Source: Azospirillum brasilense (GTDB lineage: Bacteria > Pseudomonadota > Alphaproteobacteria > Azospirillales > Azospirillaceae). From it: DNA of 64,000 bases. A model generated the notes under the pieces. The model worked only from the letters and a program-made list of their open reading frames with translations, had not been told where the DNA came from and did not search any database. Shown one piece after another: positions 56,781 to 64,000 of the stretch. Numbering within the stretch: the stretch's first letter is position 1; every line of letters starts with the position of its first letter. The stretch covers positions 62,001 to 126,000 of the forward strand of contig NZ_QOKV01000018.1 of the NCBI RefSeq assembly GCF_008365405.1, written 5' to 3'. A program made the translations under genes and the position numbers.

Positions 56781-56827
56781 GGCGCGGAAACCGCAGCGAA
56801 GGCGGATTTCCGCGCCTCATTCTTTTC
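56781..56827 (+). terminator. intrinsic terminator after the methyltransferase gene
   Basis: GGCGCGGAAA (56781-56790) pairs exactly with TTTCCGCGCC (56807-56816); an inner CCGC/GCGG pair extends the stem with one bulged A. TCATTCTTTT follows. Confidence 0.8.
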
Positions 56828-56934
56828 ACAGCCCACCGTGGCTTTTGAGCAGCATTTCCCTAAAATCCGAAATACCTCGTTAACCAATTGGGCGCCACCT
56901 TTGCTCCACCGAAAATGGAGAGAGGTTACTTCCA

Positions 56935-59415
56935 ATGGCAACGACCACCACGGGTCTCGTCGACACGACCTTCGTCGTCAACGCCTCGGGGCAGGCTGCC
57001 GGCGGGATCTGGCCGCAGTTCCGGCTGCTCCTGGATGGTGTCAACCTCGGCCAGGCGACGGTCAGCTCGACCAGCGACGGCCGGTACACCTTCAAGGCCC
57101 AGGTCGCTCCGGACCAGGCTCACAAGCTTCAGATCGTCTACTTCAACGACGGCTATGTGAACGGGCAGGACCGCAACCTGCTCGTCAAGTCGCTGGAAGT
57201 GAACGGCAAGCCCGTCGCCTCCACCAGCTCGCTGGTCAGCTACGACCGCGGCGCCTCCGACGGCAAGGACGTGATCCCCGGCCAGGAAGGCATGTGGTGG
57301 GACGGTTCGCTCGATTTCGCCCTGACCAAGGACTACTTCCCGGTCCCGACGCCGCCGGCCCCCGCCGGCAACACCCAGGTCATCCTGAACCTGCAAGGCA
57401 ACGCCGCGGGCGGCGTCAACGCGCATTTCAACCTGCTGATCGACGGCAAGAAGGTCGGCGAGGGCATGGCCGGCGCCTCGGCCAAGGACTACGCCTTCTC
57501 GATCAACGCCACGGCGGACCAGGCGCACAAGGTCCAGATCCAGTACGACAACGACGCCACGGTGAACGGCCAGGACCGCAACCTGCTGGTCAACAAGATC
57601 ACCATCAACGGCAAGTCGGTCCTGCCCACGGACAGCAACGTCACCTATGACAAGGGCGCGCTGGACGGCAAGGACGTGGTCAAGGGCCAGTCCGGCCTGT
57701 GGTGGAACGGCACGCTGGTGGTCGACGCCGACAAGAGCTTCTTCCCCGGCTCCACGACGCCGACCACCCCGACCAACCCGCCGCCGCCCCCCGCCCCGAC
57801 GAAGCCGACCCTGTCGGTCAGCGACGTGTCGGTGACCGAGCCGACCGGCAAGACCGCCGGCATCGCGCCGGGCTTCCTGCACACCGAGGGCGGCCAGATC
57901 ATGGACAGCAGCGGCAAGGCCGTGAAGCTGACCGGCGTGAACTGGTTCGGGTCCGAGGGCTACGCCTTCGCGCCGCAGGGGCTGTGGATGGACAGCTACC
58001 AGAGCCACATGAACCAGATGAAGGATCTGGGCTTCAACACCATCCGCCTGCCCTACTCCGACGCGATGCTCGACAACGGCCGCATGCCGACCGGCATCGA
58101 CTATTCGAAGAACCCCGACCTGCGCGGCAAGACCTCGCTGGAGGTCTTCGACAAGATCATCGATTACGCCGACAAGATCGGCATGAAGATCATCCTCGAT
58201 CACCACCGCTCCGGCGACGGCGCGTCGGCCAATGAGAACGGGCTCTGGTACACCAGCCAGTACCCGGAATCGAAGATGATCGAAAACTGGAAGATGCTGG
58301 CGACCCGTTACAAGGGCAACGACGCCGTCATCGGCGCCGACCTGCACAATGAGCCGCACAACCCGGCCACCTGGGGCGACGGCGGCCCGAACGACTGGGC
58401 CCGCGCCGCGGAGCGCATCGGCAACGCCATCCAGTCGGTCAACAAGGATTGGCTGCTGATCGTCGAGGGCGTCGAGACCTATCAGAACCAGTGGTACTGG
58501 TGGGGCGGCAACCTGCTGGGCGAGAAGAACTACGAGGTCAAGTTCAACGAGCCGGGCAAGCTGGTCTATTCGGTCCACGACTACGGCCCGTCGCTCTACA
58601 TGATGGACTGGTTCAAGGCCAACAACTTCCCGAACAACATGCCGGCGAAGTGGGACCAGATGTGGGGCCACTTCATCCAGAACGACGAGACCCCGATCCT
58701 GGTCGGCGAGTTCGGCAGCCGCATGGAAACCGCCATCGACAAGGCGTGGATGCCCAAGCTGATCCAGTACATGAACGGCGACTGGAACGGCGACGGCAAG
58801 ATCGATCTCGCCGCGGGCGACCAGGGGGCGAGCTGGACCTACTGGGCCTGGAGCCCCGGATCGGGCGACACCGGCGGCATCATGAACGACAGCTGGAAGG
58901 TGGACTACAACAAGTACAACGCCATCAAGTCCGGCCTGTACAGCAGCAGCACCGCCAGCCCGGTGACCACCGACGCGGTGTTCACGGTGAAGCTGTCCCA
59001 GGCCTACAGCCAGACGGTGACGGTGGACTACGCCACGGCGGACGGCACGGCCAAGGCCGGATCGGACTATCTGGCGACCAGCGGCAAGCTGACCTTCGCC
59101 GCCGGCGAGACCACCAAGACGGTCGCCGTCAAGGTGCTGAGCGACGACGTGACGGAGGGTGTCGAGACCTTCAACCTGAAGCTCTCCAACCCGACGCAGG
59201 CGACCATCGCCGACGGGACCGGCATCGGCACCATCAACCCGCCGGGCTCCGCCCAGGCCCTGTCGGCGGACCTGCTGGCCCATACCCTGGCCCAGGACAC
59301 GGCGACGGTGCAGTCGGTGGGCGTGCAGTCCGCCATCGACCTGTCGTCGATCGACTTCTCGCACATGATGACGGTGGACGCCGCGAACCTGCTGCTCGAG
59401 CATCAGGCCGCGTAA
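56935..59415 (+). CDS. GH5 endoglucanase-type enzyme with two CBM60-like domains and split Calx-beta domain
   Basis: The 826-residue protein has two repeats (about 8-135 and 145-270) with VYFNDGYVNGQDRNLLV and QYDNDATVNGQDRNLLV, like calcium-dependent xylan-binding CBM60/36 modules. A Pro-rich linker follows, then a Calx-beta start (PTLSVSDVSVTEP, 291-303), a GH5 barrel (about 310-670; acid/base Glu473 in HNEPH, nucleophile Glu592 in VGEFGS) and the remaining Calx-beta (about 673-767). No signal peptide is present; the C-terminus is hydrophobic and acidic like a type I secretion signal. Substrate may be cellulose-like or the local exopolysaccharide. Confidence 0.92.
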   Translation: MATTTTGLVDTTFVVNASGQAAGGIWPQFRLLLDGVNLGQATVSSTSDGRYTFKAQVAPDQAHKLQIVYFNDGYVNGQDRNLLVKSLEVNGKPVASTSSLVSYDRGASDGKDVIPGQEGMWWDGSLDFALTKDYFPVPTPPAPAGNTQVILNLQGNAAGGVNAHFNLLIDGKKVGEGMAGASAKDYAFSINATADQAHKVQIQYDNDATVNGQDRNLLVNKITINGKSVLPTDSNVTYDKGALDGKDVVKGQSGLWWNGTLVVDADKSFFPGSTTPTTPTNPPPPPAPTKPTLSVSDVSVTEPTGKTAGIAPGFLHTEGGQIMDSSGKAVKLTGVNWFGSEGYAFAPQGLWMDSYQSHMNQMKDLGFNTIRLPYSDAMLDNGRMPTGIDYSKNPDLRGKTSLEVFDKIIDYADKIGMKIILDHHRSGDGASANENGLWYTSQYPESKMIENWKMLATRYKGNDAVIGADLHNEPHNPATWGDGGPNDWARAAERIGNAIQSVNKDWLLIVEGVETYQNQWYWWGGNLLGEKNYEVKFNEPGKLVYSVHDYGPSLYMMDWFKANNFPNNMPAKWDQMWGHFIQNDETPILVGEFGSRMETAIDKAWMPKLIQYMNGDWNGDGKIDLAAGDQGASWTYWAWSPGSGDTGGIMNDSWKVDYNKYNAIKSGLYSSSTASPVTTDAVFTVKLSQAYSQTVTVDYATADGTAKAGSDYLATSGKLTFAAGETTKTVAVKVLSDDVTEGVETFNLKLSNPTQATIADGTGIGTINPPGSAQALSADLLAHTLAQDTATVQSVGVQSAIDLSSIDFSHMMTVDAANLLLEHQAA

Positions 59416-59438
59416 CGACCGCGAAAGCGGTGAAACTA

Positions 59439-59579
59439 CCCCTCTCCCGCCCCGGGAGAGGGTGCCCGCGTAGCGGGCGGGTGAGGGTCGGACGAGGATC
59501 AGGGCGCCGATCCTTGGCGGCACCCTCACCCTTCCCACGCTTTGCGTAGGCCCCTTCCCTCTCCCGGAGCGGGAGAGGG
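59439..59579. repeat. 140-bp intergenic palindromic repeat, copy 3
   Basis: This copy has the same arms and central inverted pair as copies 1 and 2. It fills the gap between the convergent GH5 and flippase genes and ends 5 bp before the flippase stop codon, where it could serve as a two-way terminator. Confidence 0.9.
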
Positions 59580-59584
59580 AAATT

Positions 59585-61066
59585 TCAGGACGCCGACTGC
59601 AGGCGGCGGACACGGCCGAGCAGCAGCTTGCCCAGCATCGCCCGGCCCGTCGACCCCATGCCCGGACCGAACACCGCCGCCGCCAGGAACACCAGCACCA
59701 GCACCACCTTCTCCGCTGTGAAGGCCGGATCGACCTCGGTGCCGAACAGGTACCAGCCCGCCGCGTAGGCGAAGGCCGCCGGCACCAGGATCCAGCCGAT
59801 CCGCACGGCGTTCAGCGGCACCTCGTCGCGGCAGATGCGGCGGCGCACCGTCTCGGTCAGGGCGATCTGGAAGACCTCGCGCCCGAGATTGGCCAGCGCG
59901 GCGCCGAGCAGGCCCCACTGCCAGACCAGCGCCAGGGCCAGCGCCGACCCCACGGCGAGGCTGGCCGCGGAGATCCAGGGCAGCACGCCGACGCGCTTGG
60001 CCTTCAGGATCGCCACCTCCGGGTTCATGCGCACCCCGTGCAGCACATAGGCGAGCACCAGGAAGGGCATGCTGGTCAGCACCGGCGTGTAGTCGGCGGA
60101 CGCGATCAGCCAGAGGATTTCCGGCGCGGTCAGCGCCAGCCCCAGCCCGGCCCCGGTCAGCAGCACGACGAACAGGTGGAAGACGAAGTCCGCCTGGCCG
60201 TGGTCCGCCGCGCCATGCTGCGCCTCCAGCCGGCTGACCGACCAGATCTGCAGGAAGGAGGCGGTCAGGAACATGAAGAGGATCTGCGACAGCCGCATCC
60301 CGAAGGCGAACAGCCCCACCGCCGCCGTGGACAGCAGGATGTTCAGCAGCCAGCGCGAGACGAAGTTGTTGGCGATGTCGAGCAGCGACTGCGGCGCGTA
60401 GGGCAGCCCCAGCGCCGCCACCCGCTTCAGGATCGGGAAGGAGAAGGAGAACCCGGTGTCCTTCAGGATCGCCACCACCAGCAGGAGGCCGAGCGCCAGG
60501 AAGGACGCGCCGTTCGCCAGGAAGATGCCCTCCACCCCGAGGCCGAGCGCCCACAGGAACAGCAGGTTGAAGGCAAGCAGGGCCACCACCTTGGCCAGCG
60601 ACACCAGCAGGCACAGGCCCGACCGCTTGCGCGCCCGGTAATAGGCCAGCGCCAGCTCGAACAGGGTGGTCAGGGCGACGCCGGCGAGCGCGATCGCCAT
60701 CACCGCCGCGTGGCCGGTGTCGCCGAACATCGCCCAGCTTCCCGCCATGCCCAGCGGCCAGGCCAGCCCGACCATCGCCACCGACGTGCCGACCACCGCC
60801 AGCAGGCAGGTGCTGGCGACGCGCCGCCGGTCGCCCTCCTCGGCGTGCTCGAAATAGACGGCGGTGAAGGCGTTGTTCATGCCGATCATCAACATGACCG
60901 CCAGCAGGTCGGCGACCACCACCACCAGCGCGTAGACGCCGAATTCGGAAGGGCTGAGAAGCCGGGTGTAGAGCGGCAGGAGCAGAAGCCCGGCAGCCCG
61001 GTTCACCACGTTGGCCAGCATGAACAGCCAACCGTGTTTCAAGATCGTCGCTGCTTCGGACGCCAT
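59585..61066 (-). CDS. polysaccharide flippase (Wzx/MOP-superfamily)
   Basis: The 493-residue integral membrane protein has about 12-14 hydrophobic segments and the start LKHGWLFMLANVVNRAAGLLLLPLYTRLL typical of oligosaccharide flippases, plus LPYAPQSLLDIANNFVSRWLL. It moves lipid-linked repeat units across the inner membrane. Antisense to the rest of the exopolysaccharide genes and convergent with GH5. Confidence 0.9.
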   Translation of the reverse strand: MASEAATILKHGWLFMLANVVNRAAGLLLLPLYTRLLSPSEFGVYALVVVVADLLAVMLMIGMNNAFTAVYFEHAEEGDRRRVASTCLLAVVGTSVAMVGLAWPLGMAGSWAMFGDTGHAAVMAIALAGVALTTLFELALAYYRARKRSGLCLLVSLAKVVALLAFNLLFLWALGLGVEGIFLANGASFLALGLLLVVAILKDTGFSFSFPILKRVAALGLPYAPQSLLDIANNFVSRWLLNILLSTAAVGLFAFGMRLSQILFMFLTASFLQIWSVSRLEAQHGAADHGQADFVFHLFVVLLTGAGLGLALTAPEILWLIASADYTPVLTSMPFLVLAYVLHGVRMNPEVAILKAKRVGVLPWISAASLAVGSALALALVWQWGLLGAALANLGREVFQIALTETVRRRICRDEVPLNAVRIGWILVPAAFAYAAGWYLFGTEVDPAFTAEKVVLVLVFLAAAVFGPGMGSTGRAMLGKLLLGRVRRLQSAS

Positions 61067-61828
61067 CAGGAACTCCGCCTAGAACTCCGGTGGGGCGGCA
61101 CTGCCGCACCCGCGAACGCAATTCCGATGATTGGAACCGGACCGGGACGTTTCAATTTCGCGTTGGTGCCGTCGCGCTGTTCTTCAGGCTTATCCCCATG
61201 AAGGCGCATCGGCGGCGTCCACTGCCCCCACCCCGCAGACAACCGACCAAGCCTGCGAGGGCACTCCACCGCGATCAACGGGGCGTTGGAGACACCGTCT
61301 CATCCGGAATCGTCCGGCGGCTTCTTATGGGATACGTCCGTGCCGCCGCCTCGGAGGGACGGGCGGTCCAACCCGGCGAAACCCGCCACCACCCGGCGTC
61401 GCCCCCGACCATAGGAGACGGGGAACATCCCCCCAATACCCCCAATTTGCGGGAAGAAAAGGAGTAGCCGGGGAACGGCGGTGGCAGCGTCGCCACCGAT
61501 CCGGATGACCCGGACGAAGTCACCCGCTTTCCTTAATCTCTTCAAACTCACCCGAGGGAATCCACGCTGGATGTAAGGGGTATCGCCGCTGGCGCAGGAG
61601 GCCTCTTGTGATTTGTTGATTGACGGCAGCCTTTATCCTAATTCGTGGAGAACAGCGCAACCTTCTGATCTGTCTGCACAGAGGCGAGGCATGCGCTGAT
61701 ATTTGTGTGTCTTTCTGAACACAGAAAGACTCAAAGAAAAAGCTGATGAGAAACCGTCTTTCGCTGCCGCGCGTTAGGTCAGGCGCGAGACGGATGACAT
61801 TCCGTTTCACATATAAATGGGACCTGCG
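61067..61828. other. long divergent promoter region of the exopolysaccharide locus
   Basis: This 760-bp gap holds no convincing gene. It turns AT-rich from about 61600 to 61820, as expected for a promoter of the + strand glycosyltransferase. A GGTGGC-AGCGTC-GCCACC palindrome lies at 61480-61497. Several open frames on both strands overlap each other and lack ribosome sites. Confidence 0.45.
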
Positions 61829-63274
61829 ATGAGCAAACTCGACCCAGAAGCGGTCATCAATCTGGCCCCGGTGAAGAAGACGGCCATGCCGACGGTGGGA
61901 CCCGGGCTGCTGTTGGCGCTGTCCGACGGCTTCATGCTCGCCCTGCTCGGCTGGACGCTCATCCAGCTGTTCGGAAGCGACACCCTGACCGCGGAAGCGG
62001 ACCTGTCGCAGCGCGCCCTGGTCACCGGCCTGATGCTGGTGCCGCTGGTGAAATCGGTTTTCGGAATTTATTCGCTGGGCCGCTTCGACTATCTGGAGCG
62101 GACCCGCCGCACCTTCCAGGCGGCCCTGCTGTCGGTCGCCGTGCTGGCCGTGCCCTTCATCGTGATGGACGGCTTCCGCTCCTTCTTCGTCGAGGCGCTG
62201 TCGGTCGCCCTGATCGGCTTCGCGATCACCTACGCCGCCGACCTGCTGTTGGTGCACGGCCTGATGGCCAGCGCGCTCAACTGGCGCACCCCGGTGGTGA
62301 TCGTCGGCGCCGGCCCGCAGGGTGCCGCCATCGCCGAAAAGCTGCAGCGCCTGCCCTGGCTGGGGATGCGCCCGGTCTGCTTCTTCGACGACGACGACAC
62401 GCTGTGGCAGACCCGCGTCGCCAACCTGCCGGTGGTCGGCTCGACCGACCTGCTCGCCAAGTCCCCGGCCTACGCCCAGCAGGCCCAGGCCGCCATCGTC
62501 GCCGACATCGGGCGCCACAAGAAGGAGCTGACCGCCCTGGTCGAGCGGCTGCCCTTCAAGCAGGTCTATTGCCTGCTGGGCGAGGGCAACGTCAGCGCGG
62601 TCGACGCCACCTACCACAACCTGCACGGCTCGCTGGCGCTGCGCGTCTCGGTGCGTCCGCCGACCAGCTACCTGCGCATCCGCCGCGCGCTCGACATCCT
62701 GCTGTCGGGCATCCTGCTGGTGGCGGTGGCGCCGCTGATGCTGGGCATCGCCGCGGCGATCCGGCTGGACAGCCCCGGCCCGGTCATGTTCCGCCAGAAG
62801 CGCTGGGCCGGCGGCGACAAGACCTTCGACGTGCTGAAGTTCCGCTCGATGCACATCAACGCGGAGGAGCATCTCCAGCGCCTGCTGGAGAACGATCCGA
62901 AGATGCGCGAAGAGTACATGACCTACCACAAGCTGACCTACGACCCGCGCATCACCCCGGTCGGCCGCTTCCTGCGCAAGACATCGCTCGACGAGCTGCC
63001 GCAGCTGGTGAACATCCTGATGGGCGATATGAGCCTGATCGGCCCGCGCGCCTACATGCCGAAGGAACTGCCGGAGGTCGGTGCGTCGGCGGAGGTCATC
63101 GGCTCCGTCCGTCCGGGCCTGACCGGCTACTGGCAGGTGTCGGGACGCCACCGCACCACCTTCCAGGAGCGCGTCGCCATGGACGTCTTCTACGTCCGCA
63201 ACTGCGGCCTGCTGTTCGACTTCTACATCCTGTGCAAGACCGCGGTGATCGTCCTCAAGGGCGACGGGTCATGA
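61829..63274 (+). CDS. polyprenyl-phosphate sugar-1-phosphate transferase (WbaP/ExoY type)
   Basis: The 481-residue membrane protein has four N-terminal membrane spans, a CoA-binding-like middle region (VVIVGAGPQGAAIAEKL, about 155-172), a fifth hydrophobic segment (about 288-310) and a bacterial sugar-transferase domain. That domain shows RQKRWAGGDKTFDVLKFRSM, DPRITPVGRFLRKTSLDELP and MSLIGPRAYMP. It starts exopolysaccharide assembly on undecaprenyl phosphate. ATG 61829 is preferred; ATG 61817 has no ribosome site. Confidence 0.93.
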   Translation: MSKLDPEAVINLAPVKKTAMPTVGPGLLLALSDGFMLALLGWTLIQLFGSDTLTAEADLSQRALVTGLMLVPLVKSVFGIYSLGRFDYLERTRRTFQAALLSVAVLAVPFIVMDGFRSFFVEALSVALIGFAITYAADLLLVHGLMASALNWRTPVVIVGAGPQGAAIAEKLQRLPWLGMRPVCFFDDDDTLWQTRVANLPVVGSTDLLAKSPAYAQQAQAAIVADIGRHKKELTALVERLPFKQVYCLLGEGNVSAVDATYHNLHGSLALRVSVRPPTSYLRIRRALDILLSGILLVAVAPLMLGIAAAIRLDSPGPVMFRQKRWAGGDKTFDVLKFRSMHINAEEHLQRLLENDPKMREEYMTYHKLTYDPRITPVGRFLRKTSLDELPQLVNILMGDMSLIGPRAYMPKELPEVGASAEVIGSVRPGLTGYWQVSGRHRTTFQERVAMDVFYVRNCGLLFDFYILCKTAVIVLKGDGS

Positions 63275-63294
63275 CCCCGCGGCGCTCCATCCAG

Positions 63295-63333
63295 GCCCCT
63301 CTTCCCACGCGGGAGAGGGGCTTTCCCTTTTTC
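63295..63333 (+). terminator. intrinsic terminator after the sugar-1-phosphate transferase gene
   Basis: GCCCCTCT...CCC pairs with GGG-AGAGGGGC (63295-63321) with one bulge and is followed by a T-rich tract. Confidence 0.75.
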
Positions 63334-63556
63334 GGGACCTTGTCCGGATCTGGGCTGCATATGCCCTGCGGGACCCGCAAGATCGGGGTGGGTGGCCCAA
63401 CCGGAGGTAGCCCTGACGGGGACGGCCTCCTTAGGCCTAATGCCTCCGCCCGGCTACAGGTCCGGGCATCGGGTTGGCATCTTCAGAAAACGATGCGGTG
63501 CGCCCGGCATGGGCGTTCACTGCCATAGCAGCCCTTTTCACCGGAACAGCGGCCCC
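63334..63556 (+). promoter_or_regulatory. structured leader region before the ExoQ-like gene
   Basis: The 223-bp gap has several nested pairs: GTAGCC with GGCTAC as an outer 6-bp stem, GGCC-TCCTTA-GGCC inside it, and GCATC-TTCAGAAAAC-GATGC after it. This looks more folded than a plain promoter gap. No known riboswitch consensus matched by eye. Confidence 0.4.
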
Positions 63557-64000
63557 ATGAAAGTCCTCGAAGTTCTGGAAAAGAGCATCACCGTCTTCTG
63601 CATCGTCTCGTTCGGCGGGTCGGTGCTCCCGGCGCTGCTGACCGGCGGCGGCGCAACCGATCCGGACGCACCGGGCGCGGTGATCTACTTCATGGCCGTC
63701 TATGTCATGATCCTGGGCCTGATGGCGCTGCGGCCCAGCCTGGCCTTCCGCATCCCGACGGGAAGCCCGGCGGTGTCGCTGATCGTGGCGCTGGCCTTCC
63801 TGTCGGCCCTGTGGTCGATCTACCCGGACGTGACGCTGCGCCGCGCGGTGGCTTTCCTGTTCACCACCGCCTTCGCCGTTTATCTCGCCCTGCGCTACAC
63901 CTTTCCGGAGATCGTCCGGATGCTGGCGACGGGTCTGTCGATCCTGATGGTGCTGTCCTACGTCTCGGTCTTCGCCATGCCGGCGGTCGGGCTCGACCAC
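63557..64000 (+). CDS. ExoQ/O-antigen-ligase-like polymerase (3' end outside window)
   Basis: The reading frame from ATG 63557 runs open to the window end for 148 codons. The start has several hydrophobic spans and the stretch LSALWSIYPDVTLRRAVAF, a hallmark of ExoQ/Wzy-like polymerases. It would polymerise exopolysaccharide repeat units in the periplasm. The family has about 400-450 residues, so two thirds is missing. It follows the sugar-1-phosphate transferase gene across a terminator and a structured gap. Confidence 0.8.
   Translation, partial: MKVLEVLEKSITVFCIVSFGGSVLPALLTGGGATDPDAPGAVIYFMAVYVMILGLMALRPSLAFRIPTGSPAVSLIVALAFLSALWSIYPDVTLRRAVAFLFTTAFAVYLALRYTFPEIVRMLATGLSILMVLSYVSVFAMPAVGLDH

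Noticed and set aside
61090..61551. Overlapping open frames in the long gap between flippase and sugar-1-phosphate transferase genes
   Set aside because: They overlap on both strands, lack ribosome sites and show no domain.

Overview
The window is a GC-rich chromosomal segment from an alphaproteobacterium, most likely Azospirillum or a close Rhodospirillales relative. This is an inference from the GC-rich codon use, the alphaproteobacterial block hisG-hisD-UPF0262-phosphatase-infA-maf-RNase E/G-yacG-tRNA-Phe, and exopolysaccharide genes of ExoQ/BY-kinase type. Genes are dense on both strands, and several short AT-rich patches stand out as probable acquisitions.

Layout. 1-4.2 kb: the end of a polyamine-type ABC permease, an XRE-cupin regulator, and gabD-gabT (putrescine/GABA to succinate). 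4.2-9.5 kb: a glycosyltransferase-like gene, a chemoreceptor, a TetR-controlled operon of small stress/detoxification-type proteins, and a degraded partial copy of the glycosyltransferase. 9.5-11.3 kb: an AT-rich patch with a small RTX protein and an unknown protein. 11.3-15.4 kb: arginine catabolism (arginase, ornithine aminotransferase, an aspartoacylase-like enzyme) with a divergent Lrp-type regulator. 15.4-21.6 kb: a membrane-tailed ParA-like ATPase and a four-gene glycosyltransferase operon (GT10, GT-A-like, TPR-GT41, GT7-like) ending beside tRNA-Phe. 21.7-31.0 kb: the conserved infA/his block, interrupted by a lytic transglycosylase and a hybrid kinase.

31.0-36.9 kb: a methionine-type import operon with two periplasmic binding proteins, MetN, MetI and an embedded acyl-CoA ligase. 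It is preceded by a Cys/Met-rich 30-codon leader ORF, which is among the most interesting features of the window. 37.0-38.9 kb: a single AT-rich gene for an AvcD-type antiphage deoxycytidine-nucleotide deaminase, with a short upstream gap that could hold its RNA antitoxin. 39-50.5 kb: a pentapeptide-repeat protein, a second hybrid kinase, GlgX, an orphan Nif11 peptide, two small unknown or regulatory genes, GpmA, a GIY-YIG-like protein and a SUV3-type helicase. 51 kb to the end: an exopolysaccharide locus (WecG-type transferase, Wzz/BY-kinase, GH10 xylanase, methyltransferase, CBM-GH5 enzyme with its catalytic domain nested in a Calx-beta domain, flippase, polyprenyl-phosphate glycosyltransferase, and the start of an ExoQ-like polymerase).

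A ~140-bp palindromic intergenic repeat occurs three times (32.6, 54.2 and 59.4 kb). No CRISPR array, transposase, integrase or rRNA was seen. All functional calls rest on reading motifs and gene context; no database search was run.
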